20,628 bases of DNA from Flavobacteriales bacterium UBA972 (GCA_002292855.1 DBBY01000008.1:1-20628); one strand, 5' to 3'. Positions 1-5,537 are shown, counted from the stretch's first letter. Translations and numbers: made by a program. Notes: generated from the letters alone by a model not told the origin.

Positions 1-15
1 ATCAGGATTCAAAAA

Positions 16-411
16 ATGAAAAATAAATTACTTATTACATTATCAATATTAATTTCAATGCTTAGTTGTCAAAATAATTCAATGCGTTACGATTCGAAAA
101 CAGAAAGTATTGAGAATAAGATTGGATTTCGAAGGCTATATTTTACGAATAATGACAATATGGAAACTTATTTTGTCAAAAAAAAAACAGGAGTTGGTAA
201 GATTACCGAATTAAGGTTAAAAAAATTGGATACTAATTTGATAATATGTAAGCGCCTAGGGGGGACAGGGCAGCATTTAGCCCAAATTCCATTTGATGCA
301 AATTCAAATTGGACAGTATCCAATGTGACAAATGGTGATGCTGCTGAGTTCAGTATTGACTTTTATATAGACGAAAATGGAGTTTTTATTCAGAAAGTAG
401 ATCCATATTAA
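16..411 (+). CDS. AT-rich orphan lipoprotein, function unknown
   Basis: A 131-aa protein that I do not recognise. The N-terminus is a lipoprotein signal peptide: two lysines (K2, K4), a hydrophobic stretch from L5 to L16, then M-L-S-C with the lipidation cysteine at C18, followed by Q-N-N-S. The mature part of about 113 residues is charged and beta-rich with no motif I can name; a G-G-T-G turn lies near residue 82. The ATG follows an A-run (ggattcaaaaaATG), as is usual in Bacteroidota, with no Shine-Dalgarno. Base composition is much more AT-rich than the right half of the window, which suggests transfer. Small AT-rich lipoproteins beside IS debris are often immunity proteins of polymorphic toxins whose toxin gene lies upstream. 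That is only a possibility here, because the upstream neighbour is outside the window. The ORF itself is convincing; the function is open. Confidence 0.7.
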   Translation: MKNKLLITLSILISMLSCQNNSMRYDSKTESIENKIGFRRLYFTNNDNMETYFVKKKTGVGKITELRLKKLDTNLIICKRLGGTGQHLAQIPFDANSNWTVSNVTNGDAAEFSIDFYIDENGVFIQKVDPY

Positions 412-463
412 TTTCATCCACGGTACTGTGTAAATACTTCAATCCGATGCTATGACTGCCAAA

Positions 464-577
464 TTCGCGTCAAACTGTACTGCTCATTCCGCGGGAAGCT
501 GTACCGGTCAGTTCGCGGTAAACTGTACCACTGTTTCCGTGCTGTATGAGCCACTTAGTCCGCGGCAAACTGTACCA
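464..577. repeat. Degenerate ~23-bp-spaced direct repeats, IS21-end-like
   Basis: Four clear copies and one decayed copy of a 19-20 bp unit lie in the same orientation. They start at about 464 (TTCGCGTCAAACTGTACT), 487 (TTCCGCGGGAAGCTGTACC), 512 (TTCGCGGTAAACTGTACCA), 535 (decayed, TTCCGTGCTGTATGA) and 558 (GTCCGCGGCAAACTGTACCA). The spacing is about 23-25 bp. The shared core is CGCGG-n-AAACTGTACC. Several helically phased copies of a transposase-binding repeat are typical of IS21-family termini, and I read this as a solitary IS21-like end. No istA or istB gene is present beside it. The repeat structure is seen directly; the family assignment is inference. Confidence 0.6.
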
Positions 578-876
578 TCCATTAATAACTTTTGACGTTT
601 AGGATTTGGTTTTTCACTCTGCCTGAGGGGGTCCTTCCGGATCACCGGATATTTCTGGGGACCTGAGAAATTAAGAAACGATATTCTTGAACAATTGGTG
701 AAAGACTTGGGTATCAATTACCCCAAGCTGGCTTTTGGCCTCGCAGAGAGCATTATCCGCAAACTTCAGATCGGTTCGGTAATTCCTGAACAACGATTTG
801 GAATGATGGGAGGCCTGCAAGTCGATCATGGGTTACGGGGTTCGGCCAAAAGGGACTTGGGCCGAAACGGCATAAC

Positions 877-1016
877 GTAACATGTTACCTTACGTCCAGT
901 TTGAGATGATTTGTCTCCACTGAAAATCTGTAAGACATATGAAATCAGAATAATACGGGTTTCATTCAAGCGTAACACCGTGTTACGATCGGGCCAAAAC
1001 GTAACATCATGTTACG
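877..1016. promoter_or_regulatory. Cluster of three GTAACA/TGTTAC palindromes
   Basis: Two perfect 17-bp palindromes with 8-bp arms and one central base are present: CGTAACACCGTGTTACG (971-987) and CGTAACATCATGTTACG (1000-1016). A third, perfect 12-bp version without a central base, GTAACATGTTAC, lies at 877-888. The centres of the first two are 29 bp apart, just under three helical turns. Two of the sites are preceded by similar sequence (GGGCCGAAACGGC at 859-871 and GGGCCAAAACG at 991-1001). They look like binding sites for a dimeric protein (repressor, partition or replication initiator). The protein is not identified and no gene start lies next to them; the IS may have separated them from their target gene. 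Confidence 0.55.
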
Positions 1017-1046
1017 CGTTCTCGTTAGAGCCTTTGAAGACTTACC

Positions 1047-1916
1047 CTAATTGCTAGCATTCAAAACTAGGGATTTCCAGTTAAAGTTTGAATCACACAG
1101 GAGCGTTTGCGGGGCTTTGCTTCGCAAACGCTCCTGTGCAAAGTCCACTGGTGATTTATATCCAAGAGATTCATGTGGTCTCTCGTTGTTGTACATCCAC
1201 AGCCAGGCTTGGGTTAATGCAGTAGCTTCACCCAGTTTCCTGAATGTAAATGCATCGAGTACCTCTTCACGATAGGACTTGTTGAATCGCTCAACATATC
1301 CATTTTGATAGGGACTTCCGGGCTCTACAAACTTCAATTCGATCTTACGCTCAATGGCCCATAGACGCATTGTCTCAGAGATATACTCTGGACCATTATC
1401 CACTCTGATTCTGCGTGGTGTGCCCCTCCATGCGATAAGCTGATCAAGCTCTTTCACCACCCTCTTGGCATTCAAGCTCGTGTCAAGAGTGATGTTTAGG
1501 CCTTCACGATTGTAGTCATCAATCACATTGAAGCTCCGAAACTTAACGCCATTACCTAATACATCATGCATGAAGTCCATGCTCCATGTCTCATTAGCCA
1601 CAATGGGCTGAAGCAATGGCTCTGCAATGCGCGAAGGCAGACGTTTCTTGGTCTTTCGACGAAGGTTTAATCCCATCTCTTTGTACACGCGGTATACCCG
1701 TTTATGATTCTACGTGTGCCCGAGATTGCGCAATCGATGGTGCATCATCCAGATGCCCCATCGCGTGTGAATTGCAGCTAGCTCTGCTAAGGCATCACGG
1801 AGCTCCGAGTCCTCCTTTGGCTTGGGTTTGTAGGTGTACACGCTAAAACAGATTGAAAATAAGATGCAGGCCTGCCGAAGGCTTAGTTTGTGGGATTCAT
1901 GGGCGTAATCCACCAA
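1047..1916 (-). pseudogene. IS3-family transposase orfB, interrupted by an in-frame TAG
   Basis: The DDE integrase half of an IS3 transposase. The N-terminal part (1916 to 1713) reads VDYAHESHKLSLRQAC and ends RNLGHT, followed by TAG at 1712-1710. Reading then continues in the same frame with NHKRVYRVYKEMGLNL. Relatives have Trp at this point (GHTWNHKRVYRVYKE, from knowledge of the family), so one G-to-A change (TGG to TAG) explains the break. The catalytic core after the stop is intact: first Asp in WSMDFM, second in IRVDNGPEY, and Glu in the YVERFNKSYREEV block. An ATG at 1688 could start a 213-aa fragment that holds the DDE core but lacks the N-terminal part. The last approximately 30 codons include a 16-bp hairpin and run into the right inverted repeat, ending LNASN. 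The open frame extends upstream of 1916 to the frameshift site, as expected for an orfAB fusion. Confidence 0.85.
1096..1138. repeat. Perfect 16-bp hairpin in the 3' end of orfB
   Basis: Left arm CACAGGAGCGTTTGCG (1096-1111) and right arm CGCAAACGCTCCTGTG (1123-1138) are exact reverse complements around an 11-nt loop. The hairpin lies inside the reading frame of the transposase (FAQERLRSKAPQTLLCD), 35 bp inside the proposed right end. No T-run follows on either strand, so it is not a standard terminator. Confidence 0.85.
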
Positions 1917-1936
1917 CTCCCGCTTTTCGGCAGGCC

Positions 1937-2203
1937 CTAAAGCTTTTTTTCGATTACATCCTTTAATACGGTGATTTGGAGGGCTTGCTGACCAACTAGC
2001 CGCTGGTAGCGAAGAACCTCAGCCTCAAGGTCCTTTAACTTCTTGAGCTGACTTGAATCCATGCCGCTGTACTTGGCTTTCCATTGATAAAACGTGCCCT
2101 GGCTGATCCCAGCATCACGGCACACATCAACCACGGGCTCGCCCTGCTCATGCCGACGTATGAACGCCACAATTTGGCTTTCGGTGAACTGACTCTTTCT
2201 CAT
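1937..2203 (-). CDS. IS3-family transposase orfA (HTH DNA-binding subunit)
   Basis: An 88-aa protein starting MRKSQFTESQIVAFIRRHEQ, the characteristic opening of IS407/IS51-type OrfA. Residues about 5-45 form the HTH_Tnp_1 helix-turn-helix (VVDVCRDAGISQGTFYQWKA). Residues about 48-85 form a leucine-rich coiled coil (LKKLKDLEAEVLRYQRLVGQ) used for multimerisation. The protein ends VLKDVIEKKL, as in relatives. The gene is intact. Near its end the slippery run permits a -1 shift into orfB. Upstream, the ATG is preceded by an AT-rich sequence that includes the left IS end, which probably supplies the promoter. Confidence 0.9.
   Translation of the reverse strand: MRKSQFTESQIVAFIRRHEQGEPVVDVCRDAGISQGTFYQWKAKYSGMDSSQLKKLKDLEAEVLRYQRLVGQQALQITVLKDVIEKKL
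1943..1949 (-). promoter_or_regulatory. A6G programmed -1 frameshift site (IS3 OrfAB)
   Basis: On the minus strand the end of orfA reads ATC GAA AAA AAG CTT TAG. The heptamer A AAA AAG is the standard -1 slippery signal of IS3 elements. Slipping one base back gives AAA AAA GCT TTA GGG CCT GCC, which enters the orfB frame as K-K-A-L-G-P-A-E-K-R-E-L, the expected fusion sequence in this group. The signal is intact, so only the TAG at 1710-1712 blocks full OrfAB synthesis. Confidence 0.8.
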
Positions 2204-2255
2204 AACTTCTCTATTTTAACAAATTACGGGTTTTCAATTAATAACCGCTAGTGTT

Positions 2256-3218
2256 TTAAGGGAAGTCTTCACCTTCCCTAGCGAGAATTCGGCTTACGCG
2301 CATCTTATTGACCCCCACTTTGCGTGCAATTTCTGCTTGAGAGAGATCGGGGTATTGTGCGTGCAGACCCAGGACTTGGTCGTTGATGTCGGAGCGATCG
2401 GCGGCACGCAGTAAGTCGGACTCCTCGCAATATCCTTCAAACACAAAGCCGAGCAATCCATTTCTTGGGGCAAGCCGGCATTTGATCACTTTTTCGGCGC
2501 CATAGTTGAGCATTGCCGAGCGCACCTTGATTTGCTTGATGTAGCGCTGGTCGGTGGACTCGCAGCCTTTACCGATGGCGATAAGGCTGTCGGCCAAGCG
2601 CGACAAGCCGGCAGATCCGGCGAGGTCTGCTTCGGTGATCGATAAACTCTTGTTGCGCTTGGGGGTATGGGCTAAGAGCATGATCGAAAGGCGAAATTCC
2701 TCTTTAAGGACTTTCATCTCACGCATAAAGTCAATGGCTTCCTGAGCGGTTTCAAGCGAATTCCCCGCGAAGTAGGATAGGTTGTCGATGATCAGCACAC
2801 GGGAGCGGTAGCGTTCAATGTGGCTGCGGATTTCGGCGAAGACGTCTTGGCTTCGTATTCGTGGTGCTTTGCAGTCGGGATTGTAGCCGATTCGGTACAA
2901 ATTGGGTGAGAAGGTGAAGGAAATCCCAGGGGGATTGGTGTAGCGCTGCTCAAACTGCTTGTCGTTGAATTCAAAGTCATAGTACAGCACCCCCTGTCCC
3001 GGGACGCCGAGTTGAAATCCGGGGATCGCCGTCCCGCTGGCAATGGACTGGGCGACCTGTACGGCAAGCAGAGACTTCCCCACGTTGGTGTCGGCAAACA
3101 AGATGCACAGTTCCTGCTCAAACCAAAGTTCGTCGAAGAGCATCATGGGCGTGGGTATCTGCTTGGCGTCTTCGATGCATCGGTTGGCGGTGCGCACGGT
3201 GAAGATGGGCGATTTCAT
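2256..3218 (-). CDS. RepA-like RecA-fold ATPase (AAA_25 type) of a mobile element
   Basis: A 320-aa P-loop ATPase. Walker A is A-D-T-N-V-G-K-S at residues 42-49. A hydrophobic strand ending YYDFE follows at 79-83, then Walker B VLIID at 141-145 and a sensor-like LLAHTPK at about 181-187. The layout matches the RepA/DnaB-like hexameric ATPases encoded by plasmids and integrative elements, where they act in replication or mobilisation of the element. A C-terminal helix-turn-helix (about residues 285-315, LSQAEIARKVGVNKMRVSRI) suggests sequence-specific DNA binding. It is the last gene of a coupled operon: its ATG (3218-3216) overlaps the TGA of the 105-aa gene by 4 bp. The IS3-type element begins about 20 bp after its stop, so downstream genes may have been lost. 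The ATPase fold is certain; the exact role is inferred. Confidence 0.8.
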   Translation of the reverse strand: MKSPIFTVRTANRCIEDAKQIPTPMMLFDELWFEQELCILFADTNVGKSLLAVQVAQSIASGTAIPGFQLGVPGQGVLYYDFEFNDKQFEQRYTNPPGISFTFSPNLYRIGYNPDCKAPRIRSQDVFAEIRSHIERYRSRVLIIDNLSYFAGNSLETAQEAIDFMREMKVLKEEFRLSIMLLAHTPKRNKSLSITEADLAGSAGLSRLADSLIAIGKGCESTDQRYIKQIKVRSAMLNYGAEKVIKCRLAPRNGLLGFVFEGYCEESDLLRAADRSDINDQVLGLHAQYPDLSQAEIARKVGVNKMRVSRILAREGEDFP

Positions 3219-3532
3219 GTTCCGTGGTACAGGGCGTTAAGGGACAGGTAGTAGGGACAGCCCGCGGGACGGTCGTCCCGAAATCGATACACCGCCAAGA
3301 TGGTGTTCACCTCGGGGTGGTGCTTGAGAATGTGCCGCAAGGCACGGCGAAGCGGCGTCTCCCCTAGGGATTTCTCATTGGAGCCTTCCAGAATCCGTTT
3401 CAAAACGTCTAGATGCCGTACCAGGGATTCCTTAGAAAGTGTGACGCCACCCTCTGCTGAGGATTCTGTAGCGAGCGCGGTGTCGATGGCGCAAATGAGA
3501 TGCTGCAGCTCTGAGCGTTGGGCGCGGGTCAT
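3215..3532 (-). CDS. Hypothetical protein, middle gene of coupled operon
   Basis: A 105-aa protein with no motif I recognise. It is predicted mostly helical, with a leucine-rich N-terminal half (SELQHLICAIDTAL; SLVRHLDVLKRILEG) and a basic stretch RRALRHILKHH near residues 62-72. The C-terminus PAGCPYYLSLNALYHG is different in character. The start ATG (3532-3530) overlaps the TGA of the upstream HTH gene by 4 bp, and its own TGA overlaps the ATPase start by 4 bp. This tight coupling implies that the three products are made together. A small partner or loader of the ATPase is conceivable, but the sequence does not show it. Confidence 0.7.
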   Translation of the reverse strand: MTRAQRSELQHLICAIDTALATESSAEGGVTLSKESLVRHLDVLKRILEGSNEKSLGETPLRRALRHILKHHPEVNTILAVYRFRDDRPAGCPYYLSLNALYHGT

Positions 3533-3819
3533 TGCGCGGTGCCGCGTTGCTTGGCATCCAACCAGGCGTCGAGCTGGCTCTTGCGAAACAGCACGCGCTT
3601 TCCCTGCTTGATGTGGGGAATGCTTCCCTTGGAGGTATAGCCGTAGAGGGTATTCTTTGAGATGCGCAGGTATTCGACGGCTTCATCGACGGTCAGCAGC
3701 GGCTGCGGGTCAATGGTGATGATTGTTGGCACGGTCTCTTCGCCCTCGCGAAGTGCCCGGTAGGATTCGCGGATCAACGCTTGAAGTTCTTCTTTGCTGG
3801 TGAGAATGATGGGGTCCAT
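3529..3819 (-). CDS. Excisionase/MerR-like HTH DNA-binding protein
   Basis: A 96-aa protein from the ATG at 3819 (MDPIILTSKEEL). The C-terminal half, about residues 42-90, is a winged-helix HTH of the excisionase family (HTH_17): LLTVDEAVEYLRISKNTLYGYTSKGSIPHIKQGKRVLFRKSQLDAWL, where the RVLFRK strand is the wing. Such proteins act as recombination directionality factors or small transcription regulators in integrated elements. The N-terminal half is acidic and helical (EELQALIRESYRALREGEE), perhaps for oligomerisation. The frame stays open to 3903, but the upstream part runs into a structured intergenic sequence and reads like non-coding DNA, so I prefer the internal ATG. Its stop overlaps the next start (ATGA). 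No integrase partner is in the window. Confidence 0.8.
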   Translation of the reverse strand: MDPIILTSKEELQALIRESYRALREGEETVPTIITIDPQPLLTVDEAVEYLRISKNTLYGYTSKGSIPHIKQGKRVLFRKSQLDAWLDAKQRGTAQ

Positions 3820-3856
3820 TTGGCAGTTGTTTTTATGATTACTGCGCAAAGGTTTT

Positions 3857-3905
3857 GGGTGCCTGTCCCTGTGGGTCACCCCACCGAGTACCCCATGGGG
3901 CACCC
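3857..3905. promoter_or_regulatory. Structured intergenic region upstream of the HTH operon
   Basis: GGGTGCC (3857-3863) and GGCACCC (3899-3905) are exact complements. Between them lie GTGGG/CCCAC around a 4-nt TCAC loop (3871-3884) and the palindrome CCCCATGGGG (3891-3900), which competes with the outer right arm. The region begins at the stop codon of the 312-aa gene and ends about 40 bp before the HTH start. No T-run follows, so a simple terminator is unlikely. An operator, attenuator or recombination site for the HTH protein is possible. Confidence 0.4.
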
Positions 3906-4843
3906 TAGATTCTCAGTTTCTGCATTTCTTTGTTGAATTTCAGCATGATGGATTCATTTCGGAGGTCCTCAATTAATGGCTTGATTCGCAGCATTCGCTT
4001 CAAAACCATGCGTTGATTACCCTGAAACGGATCGCGGATTTTCTTGTAGAGGTTGTCGTATCCCCTTCCGCATAAGGCCACCGTGAGCCGAGTGACTGCG
4101 GTCATATCGCATTGATTAATGTTGGCTTCACGAAGTAGAAAGTGCATGACCATGGCCATCTCGGCGTTTTCAAGAGTTTTTGAGTCGTTGAAATCTCCGC
4201 CCTCGTCATGGTACTCGTGTTCGTCCAAGCATGACTCCCGAATTTCCCCCAACATCTCTGGCATACAGTCCTTGAGCTCCTTCAGCAAATCCTCCGGCAC
4301 CTCGATCAAATCCATTAGGGTCCGCTGGCTTGAGGTGAGAAGGGCGTTGATGGAGGGACGCTCTTGAGCGAGGATGGTCCACACCATTTTAGTAGCGAGC
4401 ATGGCCTTGTAAATAAATGCCATCTCACTGTACATGCCGCGGCGGCAAATCTGCGGCACGGGGGCTATGGCATCGATAGGATCGGTAAATTCCATGGCAT
4501 CTGCACGGCCGTGAAAAAACTCACGTGCCACAGAAATCCATTCGCTGAGCCAAGCAGGGTTGCCGTCGTAGAGTGTGCCGATGCAACGCTGCAGACTGCG
4601 CGTGTCAAATTCACCAAGACTGTTTGGAGAATTACTGAAATGCGCACTTAGGATCTCGCGCAGTATCGGCCTAGCAAATTCAAGGCAATAGGGGAAAAAG
4701 TACTCGGGGACCACATTGAATAGCCCCAAGTCCAACTCTTGAAATCGTCGGGAGGGCTGAAATCGAGTCAGGCCTTCAAGCTTATCACACAAGTCTTGGC
4801 ACGGGGCCACTTCGTCCAGAGAGAGTAAGGTAAATGCGTTCAT
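3905..4843 (-). CDS. Hypothetical 312-aa mobile-element protein
   Basis: I chose the ATG at 4843 (MNAFTLLSLDEV); the frame stays open to a TTG at 4864. No enzymatic motif is visible. The protein looks all-helical, with an acidic segment at about residues 210-228 (CLDEHEYHDEGGDFNDSK) and a basic C-terminus. The end, LTVALCGRGYDNLYKKIRDPF followed by LKRMLRIKPLIEDLRNESIM, has the look of the C-terminal module in many Bacteroidota element proteins found next to excisionase genes (RteC-like or similar). That comparison is from memory and is weak. It lies upstream of, and in the same orientation as, the HTH-ATPase operon, separated by a structured gap of about 85 bp. Codon use is less GC-rich than in the right half of the window. 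Confidence 0.7.
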   Translation of the reverse strand: MNAFTLLSLDEVAPCQDLCDKLEGLTRFQPSRRFQELDLGLFNVVPEYFFPYCLEFARPILREILSAHFSNSPNSLGEFDTRSLQRCIGTLYDGNPAWLSEWISVAREFFHGRADAMEFTDPIDAIAPVPQICRRGMYSEMAFIYKAMLATKMVWTILAQERPSINALLTSSQRTLMDLIEVPEDLLKELKDCMPEMLGEIRESCLDEHEYHDEGGDFNDSKTLENAEMAMVMHFLLREANINQCDMTAVTRLTVALCGRGYDNLYKKIRDPFQGNQRMVLKRMLRIKPLIEDLRNESIMLKFNKEMQKLRI

Positions 4844-5185
4844 AGTGGGGACAAGTAACAGCAAAAATCCACCGACAATGATCCGCTAAACGGTAGGGCC
4901 AATACCTGTTAATAACCGTGAAACGAAGCTAAATGACTATTATTTAACGTGTTGTATTGGTAGAGATGCCAAAGGAGTGCTCAAGTGCTGCTTAGAATTG
5001 CAGGTTATTGCGCAATGAATAACGGTAAATGTTGATAAATCATGGTTTTCAACAACCTGAAAGCGAACAGTTTGGAACACTTTGGTACGGAATGGTACAG
5101 GCAGTTCGCGGGACAAACGGCAGATTTTGGCCGAAGGGCGTCGAAAGACGAACAATCTCAATCAGCCGATTAGTCCCTACAGAGG

Positions 5186-5281
5186 CTAGAACGACCACCC
5201 AAACGACCACAACAAACCCAAAATCATGGCCCAGCTGAGCCGGTAAGAGGGCCGCTTGTTTGCCGTCATTTGCGGTCTCAT
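5186..5281 (-). CDS. Possible 31-aa small membrane peptide (very uncertain)
   Basis: An ATG at 5281-5279 opens a 31-codon frame ending at TAG 5188-5186. It starts MRPQMTANKRPSYRLSW, a basic lead, and continues AMILGLLWSFGWSF, a tryptophan-rich hydrophobic segment. The charge pattern is that of a small single-pass membrane peptide. There is no recognisable promoter or homology, and a frame of this length is expected by chance. Confidence 0.15.
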   Translation of the reverse strand: MRPQMTANKRPSYRLSWAMILGLLWSFGWSF

Positions 5282-5301
5282 TTCAACGTTTTGGTCCGAT
5301 T

Positions 5302-5323
5302 TTGTATGCAAATTGTATGCAAA
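5302..5323. repeat. Tandem 11-bp repeat TTGTATGCAAA x2
   Basis: TTGTATGCAAA occurs twice with no spacer (5302-5312 and 5313-5323), a few bases beyond the terminator of tRNA-Asn. The repeat also contains an inverted component (TGCAAATTGTATGCA). Its place between tRNA terminator and accessory DNA suits an integrase arm or core site, or the scar of an integration event. This is inference. Confidence 0.5.
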
Positions 5324-5328
5324 TAATG

Positions 5329-5362
5329 AAAAAAGCACCTACGTCTTTCGATGTAAGTGCTT
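5329..5362 (-). terminator. Rho-independent terminator of tRNA-Asn
   Basis: Read on the minus strand, AAGCACTTACATC pairs with GACGTAGGTGCTT around a GAAA tetraloop (13 positions, one mismatch, one G-T pair), followed by TTTTTT. It starts 12 bp after the tRNA 3' end. Confidence 0.9.
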
Positions 5363-5373
5363 GATTTTAAGAG

Positions 5374-5447
5374 CTCCTCCTGCTGGACTTGAACCAGCGA
5401 CCCTCTGATTAACAGTCAGATGCTCTAACCAACTGAGCTAAGGAGGA
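5374..5447 (-). tRNA. tRNA-Asn (anticodon GTT)
   Basis: A 74-nt cloverleaf on the minus strand. The acceptor stem is TCCTCCT with AGGAGGA and discriminator G. The D arm contains AGCTCAGTTGGTTAGAGC. The anticodon stem TCTGA/TCAGA encloses the loop CTGTTAA, giving anticodon GTT. The variable loop is short and the T arm contains GGTTCAAGTCC. CCA is not encoded (CTC follows the discriminator). tRNA genes are common integration targets, and this one marks the boundary between accessory DNA (lower coordinates, its 3' side) and core chromosome. I found no second copy of its 3' end in the window. Confidence 0.97.
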
Positions 5448-5465
5448 ATGTCTATTATTGGGATG

Positions 5466-5496
5466 CAATAATACGACCAGAAGGGCGACCGAGCAA
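5466..5496 (-). promoter_or_regulatory. Promoter of tRNA-Asn (Bacteroidota type)
   Basis: On the minus strand TTG (5496-5494) is followed after 20 bp by TATTATTG (5473-5466), a one-mismatch fit to the -7 consensus TAnnTTTG. The tRNA 5' end lies 18 bp further on. Confidence 0.6.
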
Positions 5497-5510
5497 GGCT
5501 CTAGGGCCGG

Positions 5511-5518
5511 TATCTTTG
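5511..5518 (+). promoter_or_regulatory. -7 box TATCTTTG of the sugar-kinase operon
   Basis: An exact match to TAnnTTTG, 19 bp before the kinase ATG at 5538. No clear TTG at -33. The box lies within the region that also drives the divergent tRNA. Confidence 0.55.
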
Positions 5519-5537
5519 CCGGCAAAACCACATTCAA

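Larger units (their letters stand above)
412..1060. other. Gene-poor stretch with mobile-element debris
   Basis: About 650 bp without a convincing gene. It contains the IS21-end-like repeats (464-577). It also has a plus-strand frame open from about 593 to 880 that lacks a good start; its part after 695 reads VKDLGINYPKLAFGLAESII and could be a fragment of a lost gene, but I do not recognise it. Next come a 7-bp inverted repeat (TTCGGCC 841-847, GGCCGAA 860-866) and three GTAACA/TGTTAC palindromes (877-888, 971-987, 1000-1016) that lead up to the edge of the IS3-type element. The pattern suggests successive insertions and deletions in non-essential DNA. Confidence 0.5.
1061..2236 (-). mobile_element. 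IS3-family insertion sequence (IS407/IS51-like group)
   Basis: An approximately 1.2-kb element on the minus strand with the IS3 layout: orfA (HTH), an A6G frameshift signal and orfB (DDE integrase). Proposed ends are TGAAAACCC on the minus strand at 2236-2228 and TCAAAACTAGGG on the plus strand from 1061. The two ends can be aligned imperfectly (T-AAAAC, then ATTT, then GTTAAA), and related elements commonly begin TGAAC. I could not find a matching 3-4 bp target duplication outside these ends. A 5-bp GCTAG does occur at 1053-1057 and 2247-2251 and could be the duplication if the true ends lie about 3-10 bp further out. The 2236 end is about 20 bp from the stop codon of the ATPase gene, so the IS sits exactly at the downstream border of the mobile module. 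The boundaries are approximate. Confidence 0.75.
4865..5372. other. 500-bp gene-poor junction between module and tRNA-Asn
   Basis: No convincing gene. It contains the palindrome ATTGCGCAAT inside GTTATT...AATAAC (near 5005-5025). It also has several GTACC/GGTAC words at 5085-5098, followed by CAGTTCGCGG (5102-5111), a 10-mer identical to part of the repeat array near 510. A short minus-strand frame of 31 codons (5281-5186) encodes a possible single hydrophobic helix and is very uncertain. The tandem TTGTATGCAAA repeat and the tRNA terminator complete the stretch. An integrase gene would be expected here beside the tRNA, but none is present. Confidence 0.5.

Noticed and set aside
464..577. CRISPR array
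   Set aside because: The repeat units are degenerate, the spacing leaves only a few bases between them, and there are no spacers or cas genes.
508..717. 69-codon minus-strand frame overlapping the repeat array
   Set aside because: Part of it is encoded by the IS21-end-like repeats themselves, so the frame is probably accidental.
3820..3903. N-terminal extension of the HTH protein (28 residues beginning MPHGVLGG)
   Set aside because: It is encoded by the palindromic intergenic region and lacks the character of the family; the ATG at 3819 gives a normal-sized protein.
4940..5161. 73-codon minus-strand frame between module and tRNA as an integrase remnant
   Set aside because: It shows no tyrosine-recombinase motif (no R...HxxR...Y) and is short.
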